Shown here piece after piece: positions 9,248 to 16,967 of a stretch of DNA of 51,191 nt (the stretch's first letter is position 1; the number at the start of each line of letters is the position of its first letter). Source of the stretch: Phenylobacterium sp. Its GTDB lineage: Bacteria > Pseudomonadota > Alphaproteobacteria > Caulobacterales > Caulobacteraceae. A program made the translations under genes and the position numbers. The stretch covers positions 1 through 51,191 of the forward strand of contig JADBZH010000086.1 of assembly GCA_020402585.1 (NCBI GenBank), written 5' to 3'. The notes beneath the pieces were generated by a model. The model was not told the origin of the DNA, made no database searches, and worked only from the letters and a program-made list of their open reading frames with translations.

Positions 9248-9354
9248 TGACCCCCTCCGGCCCGCTGCGCGGTCCACCTCCCCCTGGGGGGAGGAATTAC
9301 AGAGCCATTGCTCCCCCAAGGGGGAGCTCCCGCCGGAGGCGGGTGAGGGGGTCA
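9248..9354 (+). repeat. 108-base hairpin repeat, copy 3 (107 bases)
   Basis: Tandem with copy 2, separated by 13 bases and in the same orientation. The variable hairpin at 9329-9343 is CCCGCC, loop GGA, GGCGGG, fully paired but with nearly every pair different from copy 1. The first internal hairpin is also rewritten with a compensating C-G for G-C change. It lies between gloB and the convergent DUF4908-like gene. Confidence 0.92.
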
Positions 9355-9391
9355 ACGGCGTCTCGATCGGCGTCCGCCCGGGGCTGCGGAC

Positions 9392-10180
9392 CTAGCGGAT
9401 TCCCGCGGCGGCCAGGATCCTGTCGGAGGAGGGCCGGCCCGACATCCCCTGGCCGGGGGCGACGGTGATCTCGATCACGCCCTGGCGAAGGTCGGCGCGG
9501 GCCTGTCGGCCCTCGACCAGACGGACCCGCTCCACCGCCCCGAGGACCAGCCGCCCATCGGGCAGCCGCGTCATGCGGATGATGGCCTCTGCGGCGACCA
9601 TGGCGGCGTCGGCGGTGAGGGCGGAGGAGGCCGGGGAGGCGTCGGCCTCAAAGGGGATGAGGCGCCGGGCCGCCCGGGTCGCCCGGGTGCTGGCCAGGGC
9701 CAGTCGCTCCAGGAGCTGCTGGGGCCCGAGAGCGGTCATCCTGAGGGCGCCGCCGCCACCTGAAAGGGCCACGGCCAGGCCGTCCGGCCGGTCGGTGGTG
9801 AAGACCGTCAGGCCCCCGGTCCGGCTGGCCCGCAGGATCGGCTCCCCAAGGTCATTCAGGTAGAGGATGTCGCCCCGAGGCGCCGGCTGGGGCCTCAGGA
9901 CCCAGACTTCGGGGCTGCGGTCGAACTTGATCAGGGGCAGGCCTTGGCTGCGGTCGAAGGTGAAGCGGACCCCGGTCTCACTCATATAGCGCGCCACCGG
10001 CGGCGCACCGGCCGGCCCCGCCTGTCCGGCGGGCGGACTGAAGAGGACGCCCCGGGTCCCCATCGCCGACTGGGCGGGCGCATCGACCGGCAAGGCGAGG
10101 ACGACTCCCACCGCCAGAAGGGCGGAGAAGAGGCCGCGGCGGCTTGGGGACGCTCGGTCAGGATGTCCGGCGGTAGGCAT
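9392..10180 (-). CDS. Exported DUF4908-like protein of unknown function
   Basis: A 262-residue protein with an N-terminal signal peptide (twin Arg in SPSRRGLFSALLAVGVVLALP, then an Ala-x-Ala site near DAPAQSA), so it is probably periplasmic. The mature part has a segment with alternating charged and hydrophobic residues (MSETGVRFTFDRS, LIKFDRSPEVWVLRPQPAPRGD, YLNDLGEPILRASRTGGLTVFT), which I associate from memory with the Caulobacterales family DUF4908; I cannot verify this. No catalytic motif is visible. A GTG one codon upstream (10183) is an alternative start. It lies convergent to gloB across the two tandem repeats. Confidence 0.72.
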   Translation of the reverse strand: MPTAGHPDRASPSRRGLFSALLAVGVVLALPVDAPAQSAMGTRGVLFSPPAGQAGPAGAPPVARYMSETGVRFTFDRSQGLPLIKFDRSPEVWVLRPQPAPRGDILYLNDLGEPILRASRTGGLTVFTTDRPDGLAVALSGGGGALRMTALGPQQLLERLALASTRATRAARRLIPFEADASPASSALTADAAMVAAEAIIRMTRLPDGRLVLGAVERVRLVEGRQARADLRQGVIEITVAPGQGMSGRPSSDRILAAAGIR

Positions 10181-10228
10181 CACGGACGATCATAGCACAA
10201 CGACTGGGGCGGATTTTGGACGCTGTCC

Positions 10229-10954
10229 TCATCCCGCCATGTACTGCCCGCCGTTCAACGAAAGGGTGGAGCCTGTAACGAAGCCGGCGTGTTCGCCCGA
10301 CAGGAAGGCCACCATGTCGGCGATCTCCTCGCCGCGGCCCAGCCGGCCCACCGGGATCTGGGCGATGATCGACGCCAGGACGTTCTCGGGTACGGCCTGC
10401 ACCATCTCCGTGTCGATGTAGCCCGGGCAGATGCAGTTCACCGTCACGCCCTTGCGCGCATTCTCCAGGGCCAGGGCCTTGGTGAAACCGATCACGCCGG
10501 CCTTGGCGGCGGCGTAGTTGGTCTGGCCCATCTGGCCCTTCTGGCCGTTGATGGACGAGATGTTGACGATGCGGCCCCACTCGCGCTCGCGCATGCCCTC
10601 GATGACCTGCCGGGTCATGTTGAAGACCGAGTCCATGTTCACCCGGATCACCTCGGACCACTGGGCGGGCGACATCTTGTGGAAGACCCCGTCCCGGGTG
10701 ATGCCGGCGTTGTTGACCAGCACGTCCACCGGCCCAAGCTCGGCCTCCACCGCCCGCACCGCCCGGTCGCAATCCTCGAAGGATCCGACATTGCCCTTCA
10801 CCACCATCACGCCCAGTTCCCGGGCGCAGGCCTGGGCCGCCTCCTCATTGCCGGAGTAGCCGGCGGCCACCCTCATGCCGTCGGATTTCAGGCGCTCACA
10901 GATCGCCCGGCCAATGCCGCGGGTCCCGCCCGTCACAAACGCCACTCTCGCCAT
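10229..10954 (-). CDS. phaB: Acetoacetyl-CoA reductase
   Basis: NADPH-dependent reduction of acetoacetyl-CoA to (R)-3-hydroxybutyryl-CoA, the second step of polyhydroxybutyrate synthesis. The 241-residue SDR has [22 protein letters not shown], the catalytic Ser in [14 protein letters not shown], the YAAAK active site, and [16 protein letters not shown], all typical of PhaB and separating it from FabG. GGAGG lies upstream of the ATG at 10954. It follows phaA on the same strand after 26 bases and is probably in one phaAB transcript. The polymerase gene phaC is not in this window. Confidence 0.96.
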   Translation of the reverse strand: MARVAFVTGGTRGIGRAICERLKSDGMRVAAGYSGNEEAAQACARELGVMVVKGNVGSFEDCDRAVRAVEAELGPVDVLVNNAGITRDGVFHKMSPAQWSEVIRVNMDSVFNMTRQVIEGMREREWGRIVNISSINGQKGQMGQTNYAAAKAGVIGFTKALALENARKGVTVNCICPGYIDTEMVQAVPENVLASIIAQIPVGRLGRGEEIADMVAFLSGEHAGFVTGSTLSLNGGQYMAG

Positions 10955-10980
10955 CGCCGCCTCCGTGGGGGTTCAGAATC

Positions 10981-12156
10981 TCAGACCTGCTCGACGCAGA
11001 GGGCCACGCCCATGCCGCCGCCGACGCAGAGGGTCGCCAGTCCCCGGGCCGACCCGGAGCGCTTCATTTCGTGCAGAAGGGTGGTCAGGATCCGCGCGCC
11101 CGAGGCGCCGATGGGATGGCCGATCGCGATGGCCCCGCCATTGACGTTGACCTTGTCGTGGTCGAGGCCCAGTTCGCGCACGACGCACAGGGCCTGGGCG
11201 GCGAAGGCCTCGTTCGACTCCACCCGGTCGAGGTCCGCCACGCTCCAGCCCGCCCGCTCAAGGGCCCGGCGGGTTGCGGGGATGGGCCCCGTTCCCATGA
11301 TCTCGGGCTCGACCCCGGCCTGCGCCCAGGAGGCGATCCGCGCCAGGGGGGTCAGGCCGCGGGCCCGGGCCTCGGCCGCCGACATCAGCACCAGGGCCGC
11401 CGCCCCGTCATTGAGCCCGGAGGCGTTGGCCGCCGTCACCGACCCGTCCTTGGTGAAGGCCGGGCGCAGTCCCGAGACGCTGTCCAGCGTCGCCCCATGG
11501 CGGATGTATTCGTCCTGATCGACCACCGTGTCGCCCTTTCGGCCCTTCAGGGTGACCGGGACGATCTCGGCGGCGAAGCGGCCCGCCTTCTGCGCCGCTT
11601 CGGCGCGGTTCTGGGAAGTGACGGCGAAGCGGTCCTGGTCCTCGCGGGTGATCTGCCAGCGGGCGGCGATGTTCTCGGCGGTCTGTCCCATGTGATAGCC
11701 GTGGAAGGCGTCCCAGAGCCCATCCTTGATCATGGTGTCGACCAGGGCCAGGTCGCCCATTTTCTGGCCACCCCTCAGGTGCTGGGCGTGCGGGGCCTGG
11801 CTCATGCTCTCCTGGCCCCCGGCCACCACGACCCGGGCCGCGCCGTCGGTGATTTGCTGGGCGCCCAGGGCCACGGCCCTAAGGCCTGAGCCGCAGAGCT
11901 GGTTCAGGCTCCAGGCCGGCGCTTCCACCGGGACGCCGGCGTTGATCGCCGCCTGGCGGGCGGGGCCCTGGCCGGCGCCGGCCTGTAGCACCTGGCCGAG
12001 GATGACCTCGCTGACATCGGCGGCGGCCACGCCCGCCCGCTCCAGGGCGCCGGCTATGGCGGTCCGGCCGAGTTCATGGGCGGGAAGGCCCGAAAGGGCG
12101 CCGTTGAAAGACCCCACGGGGGTCCGGGCGGCGGAGACGATGACAACGTCGGTCAT
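10981..12156 (-). CDS. phaA: Acetyl-CoA acetyltransferase (beta-ketothiolase)
   Basis: Condenses two acetyl-CoA to acetoacetyl-CoA for polyhydroxybutyrate synthesis; also reversible in catabolism. The 391-residue protein is of standard biosynthetic thiolase length. Cys88 in [10 protein letters not shown] is the acylated nucleophile; [16 protein letters not shown] carries the active-site His and [14 protein letters not shown] the second Cys. The ATG at 12156 has AAGGAG upstream. It is divergent from phaR across 138 bases containing a direct-repeat operator candidate. Confidence 0.97.
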   Translation of the reverse strand: MTDVVIVSAARTPVGSFNGALSGLPAHELGRTAIAGALERAGVAAADVSEVILGQVLQAGAGQGPARQAAINAGVPVEAPAWSLNQLCGSGLRAVALGAQQITDGAARVVVAGGQESMSQAPHAQHLRGGQKMGDLALVDTMIKDGLWDAFHGYHMGQTAENIAARWQITREDQDRFAVTSQNRAEAAQKAGRFAAEIVPVTLKGRKGDTVVDQDEYIRHGATLDSVSGLRPAFTKDGSVTAANASGLNDGAAALVLMSAAEARARGLTPLARIASWAQAGVEPEIMGTGPIPATRRALERAGWSVADLDRVESNEAFAAQALCVVRELGLDHDKVNVNGGAIAIGHPIGASGARILTTLLHEMKRSGSARGLATLCVGGGMGVALCVEQV

Positions 12157-12236
12157 GGCGGGGGCTCCTTGCAGGGGAACGGCCGCGCCTGACCCGGCGG
12201 CCGCTTACTTCACCTTCCAGAAGACGCTCGCATCGG

Positions 12237-12260
12237 CAATACTGCAATGCAATACTGCAG
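12237..12260 (+). promoter_or_regulatory. Candidate PhaR operator: direct repeat in the phaA-phaR gap
   Basis: CAATACTGCA occurs twice, at 12237-12246 and 12250-12259, separated by ATG, giving a 13-base period. The block contains interleaved TGCA and TGCAAT steps and ends CTGCAG. PhaR proteins in other bacteria are reported to bind TGC-rich sites. It lies 35 bases upstream of phaR and 80 bases from phaA, so one site could control both directions. Confidence 0.55.
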
Positions 12261-12294
12261 CCTCTCGCGCGGAACCGCGCAGGAAGGAACCGGA

Positions 12295-12927
12295 ATGGCC
12301 GAAGCGAAGGGCGCCAAGTCGGGCGATGGCCCGGTCGTCATCAAGAAGTACGCCAACCGCCGGCTCTACAACACGGCCTCGAGCACCTACGTTACGCTCG
12401 AGCACCTGGCCGACATGGTCCGCAAGGGCGTCGACTTCGTGGTCTACGACGCCAAGTCCAATGACGACATCACCCGCGCGGTGCTGGCCCAGATCATCTT
12501 CGATGAGGAGAGCCGGTCGGAGAGCCTGTTGCCGATCCAGTTCCTGCGGCAGCTCATCGGCTTCTATGGCAACTCCATGCAGGCCTTCCTGCCCTCCTAC
12601 CTGGAAATGTCCCTGGCCTCCTTCGCCGAGCAGCAGGAGCGCCTGCGCCAGCAGCTCTCAGGGATGAGCCCGCCCGCCAGCCTCTCGGCCTACGAGGACC
12701 AGGTGAAGAAGAACATGGCCCTGTTCAGCCAGGCCATGCAGATGTTCTCGCCCTTCGCTTATAGCCGGCCGGACGGGGCGGCGACGGACCCGGCCGCCCC
12801 GCCAGCCAGCGCCCAGCCAGCCGCCCCGGCGACGCCCGAGAAGAGTTCCGAGGACGCCATCTCCGACCTCAAGCGCCGCATGGAGGAGATGGCCGCCCAG
12901 ATCGACAGGCTGGCCGCGGGACGATGA
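12295..12927 (+). CDS. phaR: Polyhydroxyalkanoate synthesis repressor PhaR
   Basis: PhaR represses phasin and its own gene and is released when it binds nascent PHA granules. The 210-residue protein has the conserved PHB_acc N-terminal DNA-binding domain (VVIKKYANRRLYNTASSTYVT), followed by LAQIIFDEES, the PHB_acc domain with LPIQFLRQLI and FYGNSMQAFLPSYLE, a Pro/Ala linker, and a C-terminal coiled-coil helix (DLKRRMEEMAAQIDRL). The ATG at 12295 has AGGAAGGA upstream; the open frame extends 16 codons further back through the putative operator but is not supported. Its stop overlaps the next gene by four bases. Confidence 0.96.
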   Translation: MAEAKGAKSGDGPVVIKKYANRRLYNTASSTYVTLEHLADMVRKGVDFVVYDAKSNDDITRAVLAQIIFDEESRSESLLPIQFLRQLIGFYGNSMQAFLPSYLEMSLASFAEQQERLRQQLSGMSPPASLSAYEDQVKKNMALFSQAMQMFSPFAYSRPDGAATDPAAPPASAQPAAPATPEKSSEDAISDLKRRMEEMAAQIDRLAAGR

Positions 12928-13247
12928 CCAAGCCGATCGATCCCCTCCGCCGCACCCGACGGACCCGCGAAGCCCGGACCCTGTCCATCGATCCGGTTCC
13001 AGAGGTTCCGCCGACCAACACCGGCGCCGGGCGGAGCGACCGGATCAAGCCGCCGCCGGAGGCGCCCCTCGCCGAAGGGGCCGCAGCCCTCAGCGCCCAT
13101 CTGATCGGCCAGGACGGGGCCCGCCGCGGCCTGCGGGGCGGCGCGCCTGTCCTCGACGCCGCCCGTTCGGCCTACGAGAGCGCAGAGTGGTCGGGCGGGG
13201 CCGACCGGCGCAAGAAGTCCGGTCGGAAGGCGCGCATCAAGACCTGA
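12924..13247 (+). CDS. Small basic protein co-transcribed with phaR, function unknown
   Basis: A 107-residue protein whose ATG overlaps the phaR stop (ATGA), implying translational coupling. It is highly basic at both ends (RRTRRTREAR near the start, DRRKKSGRKARIK at the end) and rich in Pro, Ala and Gly between, with no hydrophobic core or known domain that I recognise. The segment LSAHLIGQDGARRGLRGG..VLDAARSAYESAEWSG is the most ordered-looking part. The position suggests a PHA-granule or DNA-linked role, but that is only association. The TGA stop is part of an 18-base perfect palindrome. Confidence 0.7.
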   Translation: MTKPIDPLRRTRRTREARTLSIDPVPEVPPTNTGAGRSDRIKPPPEAPLAEGAAALSAHLIGQDGARRGLRGGAPVLDAARSAYESAEWSGGADRRKKSGRKARIKT

Positions 13248-13262
13248 CCCGGCGCCGGGTCA
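13245..13262. repeat. 18-base perfect palindrome at the end of the phaR operon
   Basis: TGACCCGGCGCCGGGTCA reads the same on both strands and includes the stop codon of the small gene. It can fold as a seven-pair stem with a GCGC loop. No T-run follows, so it is either a weak terminator or a protein-binding site. Confidence 0.6.
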
Positions 13263-13393
13263 ATTCCGCCGCCCGGACAGGATTGCCCGGGCACACGGCG
13301 CTCCAGAGATAACTTTCCGCCTGTTTTTCAACGCTCAAGTCCTGGCTCAGGCCTTGCTGGGCTCCTGGCGAAACCCTTCTCCGGAGCTCCCCC

Positions 13394-13462
13394 ATGCCCG
13401 CAATCGCCGCCCGCGCCTTCGAGATCGCCCTGGTCGTGGCCATCTTCACCGCCTTCACCTGA
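13394..13462 (+). CDS. Possible 22-residue hydrophobic microprotein
   Basis: A short open frame encodes a 22-residue peptide with a basic N-terminal part (MPAIAARAFE) and a hydrophobic stretch (IALVVAIFTAF), enough for one membrane span. GGAG at 13383-13386 is seven bases before the ATG, a good ribosome-binding site. It lies in the 234-base gap between the phaR operon and the convergent glycosyltransferase gene, downstream of a moderately AT-rich patch. It could be a small membrane peptide, a type I toxin-like peptide, or chance. Nothing else in the gap looks coding. Confidence 0.3.
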   Translation: MPAIAARAFEIALVVAIFTAFT

Positions 13463-13481
13463 CCGCCGGGTCCCGACCGGT

Positions 13482-14249
13482 TCAGAGCTCCAGGATCGGC
13501 CCCGGCCGGCGCGCCCGGGACTGGAGCCAGATCACTCCAACAAGGTCCGAAGCCGAGGCCCAGAGCCGGCCAAGGTTGGTGTACTTGGAGGCGCCGCTGG
13601 TCCGCGGGCGGTGACCAACCGGCAGGAAGAGGGTCGAATAACCCTCCCGCAGCATCAGGGCCGGCAGGTACCGGTGGATGTGATCGAAATAGGGCAGGCG
13701 CAGGAAGGCTTCCCGGCGAAAGGCCTTGAGGCCGCAGCCGGTGTCGTTGGCGGTGTCTCTCAGGAGTCGGCGACGGACCCCGTTGCCGATCCGGGAGGCG
13801 ATCTTCTTGGCGGCGCTATCCTGCCGGCGAACCCGCTCGCCGCCCACCAGGGCCAGGTCCTGCGGGCCGGCCCGCAGGGCTTCGACCAGCTTGGGTGCAT
13901 CCGCCGGGTCGTTCTGGCCATCCCCGTCCAGGGTGACGATGATGTCGCCGCGGGCCGCCAGGATCCCGGTCCGCACCGCCCGGCTCTGCCCCGAATTGGC
14001 GCTGTGGGCGAGGAGGCGCAGGGCGGGAATCTCAGCCTTCAACGCCGCAAGGCGCTCGCGGGTGTCATCCCGGCTGCAATCGTCCACGAAGAGGATTTCG
14101 ACGGACCATCCGGAAAAGGCGGTCGCGATCTCCCGGGCGAGATCCGGCGCGGCGCCGGACTCATTGAACACGGGGACCACCACCGAGACCTCGGGCCCGG
14201 AACCGGGCGCAGGGCCAGCCAGCGGGGTCTGTGAGGGGGCGGAAGCCAT
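13482..14249 (-). CDS. Family 2 glycosyltransferase, polyprenyl-phosphate sugar transferase-like
   Basis: A 255-residue GT-A fold enzyme similar to dolichol/undecaprenyl-phosphate mannosyl- or glucosyltransferases. Visible motifs are SVVVPVFNESG, FVDDCSRDDT, the metal-binding TLDGDGQNDP, and the acceptor segment NDTGCGLKAFRREAFLRLPYFDHIHRYLPAL with SGASKYTNLGRL. No membrane segments are present, so it acts at the cytoplasmic face. It diverges from the membrane GT39 gene, and the two start codons overlap in a CATG. The pair is likely functional: this enzyme charges the lipid carrier and the GT39 enzyme uses it. Confidence 0.88.
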   Translation of the reverse strand: MASAPSQTPLAGPAPGSGPEVSVVVPVFNESGAAPDLAREIATAFSGWSVEILFVDDCSRDDTRERLAALKAEIPALRLLAHSANSGQSRAVRTGILAARGDIIVTLDGDGQNDPADAPKLVEALRAGPQDLALVGGERVRRQDSAAKKIASRIGNGVRRRLLRDTANDTGCGLKAFRREAFLRLPYFDHIHRYLPALMLREGYSTLFLPVGHRPRTSGASKYTNLGRLWASASDLVGVIWLQSRARRPGPILEL

Positions 14250-14319
14250 GTCTCACCCTACGATCTTTCGGGGCTCAAGGGAAACGACGCCGCCTTCGGA
14301 TCATGCTAACCAGCCGTCC

Positions 14320-16008
14320 ATGTGGCTCGCGGACATCATTGACGCCTTCCGGCGGCCCGGCGGCTGGCGCGGTCCGGCGGCTGCGGCCCTGTTCGCCTTT
14401 CTGGCGGGGCTGCCAGGCCTTCTCGCCCTTCCCCCGCTTGACCGCGATGAGGCCAGGTTCGCCCAGGCCACCTCACAGATGCTGGAGCAGGATGACTATG
14501 TGGTCATCCGCTTCCAGGACCAGCCGCGCTTCAAGAAGCCCGTCGGCATCCACTGGATGCAGGCGGCCGCCGTTTCGACCCTCGGAGACGCCGAGCAGAG
14601 GGATATCCGGCTCTACCGGATCCCGTCCCTGCTGGGCGCCATGCTTGCGGCGGCGGCCTGCGTCTGGGGCGCCGCCGGCTTCTTCAGCCGAGGCACGGCC
14701 CTGCTGTCGGGACTGCTGCTCGGCGGCGGCCTGCTCCTGTCCACCGAGGCCTTCATCGCCAAGACGGACGCCATGCTGACCGGCCTGACCGTGCTGGCCA
14801 TGGCGGCGCTGGCGCGCCTCTATGCCGAGGCGCGGGGAGGACCTCCAGCGGGACGTCTGGCGGCGCCGGTCTTCTGGGCGGCCCTCGCCCTCGCCGTGCT
14901 GGTCAAGGGGCCCATCGCCCTCCTGGTGGCCGGTCTCGCCGCCCTCGCTCTGCGGCTTGCAGACCGCCGGCCCCTGACTGCGCGGCCCATTGGCTGGACC
15001 TGGGGCCTGATCCTGTTCGCCGCGATCGTCGGGCCCTGGGCCTGGGCGGTGACCATCGCCACGGATGGCGCCTTCTGGTCTGTGGCGATCGGCGGCGACC
15101 TGGCGCCCAAGCTCGCCGGAGGCCATGAGAGCCACGGCGCACCGCCCGGCATGCACGCCCTCGCCGCGCCGATCCTCGCCTTCCCGGCCACCCTTCTGCT
15201 TCCAGCCGCAGCGGTCGTCGCCTGGCGCCGACGGGCCGAGCCCGGCGTCCGGTTCGCCCTGGCCTGGCTCATTCCCGCCTGGATCGTCTTCGAGGCGACC
15301 CCGACCAAGCTGCCGCACTATGTGCTGCCCTGTTACGCCGCCCTGGCCTGGCTCTGCGCCGCCGGCCTGGCGGAGGCGACCCGTCCTGTCGTCCGGCGGG
15401 CGGGGGCGGCGCTGCATGCGCTGGCGGGCGTCCTCCTGGCCGCTGTCGCTGTCGGCCTGGTCGTGACCTACGGAGACGGGCGGGACGCGCCCGCTGCGAT
15501 TTTGACCGCCGGGCTCTTCCTCCTGGCAGGGGGTGCGGGCGGCTGGCTTCTCCTGCGCGGCCAGCCCCGGCGCGCACTGACCTGGGCCCTGCCAGCGGGC
15601 GTGCTCGCCCATGCGGCCCTGGCCGCCCTCCTGGTCCCGGGTCTTCAGCCCCTCATGCTCTCCGGCCGGACCGTCGACATGCTGGCCGGCGCACGCCTCC
15701 TTCCGGCCCAGGGCGTGGTGCCCGGCCCGGTGGCCGTCGCGGGCTACGCCGAACCCAGCCTGGTCTTCCAGGTGGGCGCCAACACCGGGCTGGGGGATGC
15801 GGACGACGCTGCAGCCGCCCTGGCCTCCGGTCGGGCCGCCGTGGTGGAGTCCCGTGAGCAGCCCGCCTTCCGCCAGGCCCTGGCCCGGGCCGGGATCCAG
15901 CCGGTCGAGGTCGGCCGTGTGACGGGGCTGAACTACTCCAACGGCGACGAGACCGAGCTCACGGTCTACGCCCCGGCTCCCCGCCCCCAAGCTGAGGTCC
16001 GCCCATGA
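14320..16008 (+). CDS. ArnT-like membrane glycosyltransferase, GT39/PMT family
   Basis: A 562-residue polytopic membrane protein with roughly 11-12 hydrophobic segments. The first periplasmic loop carries the family's acidic catalytic motif, PLDRDEARFAQATSQML, followed by FQDQPRFKKPVGIHW. These enzymes move a sugar from a polyprenyl-phosphate carrier to lipid A or another acceptor in the periplasm. The start at 14320 fits the family; an in-frame ATG at 14248 with a stronger ribosome-binding site would add 24 residues and overlap the divergent gene. The stop overlaps the HMG-CoA lyase gene by four bases. The acceptor is unknown. Confidence 0.85.
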   Translation: MWLADIIDAFRRPGGWRGPAAAALFAFLAGLPGLLALPPLDRDEARFAQATSQMLEQDDYVVIRFQDQPRFKKPVGIHWMQAAAVSTLGDAEQRDIRLYRIPSLLGAMLAAAACVWGAAGFFSRGTALLSGLLLGGGLLLSTEAFIAKTDAMLTGLTVLAMAALARLYAEARGGPPAGRLAAPVFWAALALAVLVKGPIALLVAGLAALALRLADRRPLTARPIGWTWGLILFAAIVGPWAWAVTIATDGAFWSVAIGGDLAPKLAGGHESHGAPPGMHALAAPILAFPATLLLPAAAVVAWRRRAEPGVRFALAWLIPAWIVFEATPTKLPHYVLPCYAALAWLCAAGLAEATRPVVRRAGAALHALAGVLLAAVAVGLVVTYGDGRDAPAAILTAGLFLLAGGAGGWLLLRGQPRRALTWALPAGVLAHAALAALLVPGLQPLMLSGRTVDMLAGARLLPAQGVVPGPVAVAGYAEPSLVFQVGANTGLGDADDAAAALASGRAAVVESREQPAFRQALARAGIQPVEVGRVTGLNYSNGDETELTVYAPAPRPQAEVRP

Positions 16009-16910
16009 GCCGCTTCATCGAGATCGTCGAGGTCGGACCCCGGGACGGCCTTCAGAATGAAAAGACCATCCTCAGCCCGGAACAGAGGGTCGAGTTCATC
16101 CGTCGGCTGGAGGCCGCCGGCGCCCGGCGGATCGAGACCGTCTCCTTCGTCAATCCCGCGCGCGTGCCCCAGATGGCCGGCGCCGAGGAGGTCTGCGCCG
16201 CCCTTCCCGCCGATCCGCTGCGCTCCCGGATCGGCCTGGTGCTGAACATGCGCGGCTGGGACCGCGCCGTGTCCACCGGGTGCGACGAGGCCAATGTGGT
16301 GGTCTGCGCTTCCGACGCCTTCGGGATGCGCAACCAGGGCGCCGGGACCGCCGAGCAGATGGCCACCCTTGCCGCCATCGCCGAGCGCCGGGCCGCTGAG
16401 GGCGGCCCCCGCCTGTCGGTGACCTTCTCCGTCGCCTTCGGCTGCCCCTTCGAGGGCGAGGTGGCCCCCGCCCGGGTGATCGACCTGGTCCGCGAGGCGG
16501 CCCGGCTGCCCCTCGACGAGATCGCCCTGGCCGACACCATCGGCGTGGCGGATCCCTGGGCGGTGCGCCGGCTGGTCGAGGCCTGTCGCTCCGAGGCCGC
16601 CGGCAAGCGACTGCGCCTTCACTTCCATGACACCCGCAATACCGGCCTCGCCAACGCCTTCGCCGGGATCGAGGCCGGGGTGGACGTCCTCGACGCCAGC
16701 TGCGGCGGGCTGGGGGGCTGCCCCTTCGCGCCCAACGCCACCGGCAACATCGGCGCCGAGGACCTGGTCTACATGCTGGAGCGCGCGGGCTTCGAGACGG
16801 GCTACGACCTGCCGGCCCTGATCTCGGCCGCTGAGTGGGTCTGCAGCCTTCTTGGCAAGACGCCCACAGCTTCGGTCACGCGGGCGGGGCTGTTTCCGCT
16901 TCCGGCCTGA
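16005..16910 (+). CDS. mvaB: Hydroxymethylglutaryl-CoA lyase
   Basis: Cleaves HMG-CoA to acetyl-CoA and acetoacetate, the last step of leucine degradation. The 301-residue TIM-barrel protein has EVGPRDGLQNE with the metal-binding Asp and catalytic Arg, SFVNPARVPQMA, the FHDTRNTGLANA metal site, and the active-site Cys loop GGLGGCPFAPNATGN. The family also contains related CoA-ester lyases, so substrate assignment is by closest resemblance. It is translationally coupled to the GT39 gene, with no obvious metabolic link. A 44-base palindromic element begins 13 bases after the stop. Confidence 0.92.
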   Translation: MSRFIEIVEVGPRDGLQNEKTILSPEQRVEFIRRLEAAGARRIETVSFVNPARVPQMAGAEEVCAALPADPLRSRIGLVLNMRGWDRAVSTGCDEANVVVCASDAFGMRNQGAGTAEQMATLAAIAERRAAEGGPRLSVTFSVAFGCPFEGEVAPARVIDLVREAARLPLDEIALADTIGVADPWAVRRLVEACRSEAAGKRLRLHFHDTRNTGLANAFAGIEAGVDVLDASCGGLGGCPFAPNATGNIGAEDLVYMLERAGFETGYDLPALISAAEWVCSLLGKTPTASVTRAGLFPLPA

Positions 16911-16923
16911 AACCCAGAGCCTG

Positions 16924-16967
16924 TTTCGATCCGATACCCGGCTCCGGCTTACCGGGGCATGAACTAG
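16924..16967 (+). repeat. 44-base palindromic element, copy A
   Basis: The element runs from TTTCGA to CATGAACTAG, with CCGATACCCGG near the middle. It is about 73% identical, without gaps, to copy B at 28111-28154. It fills the gap between the convergent mvaB and glycosyltransferase genes, and its terminal CTAG provides the TAG stop of the latter. Confidence 0.75.
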
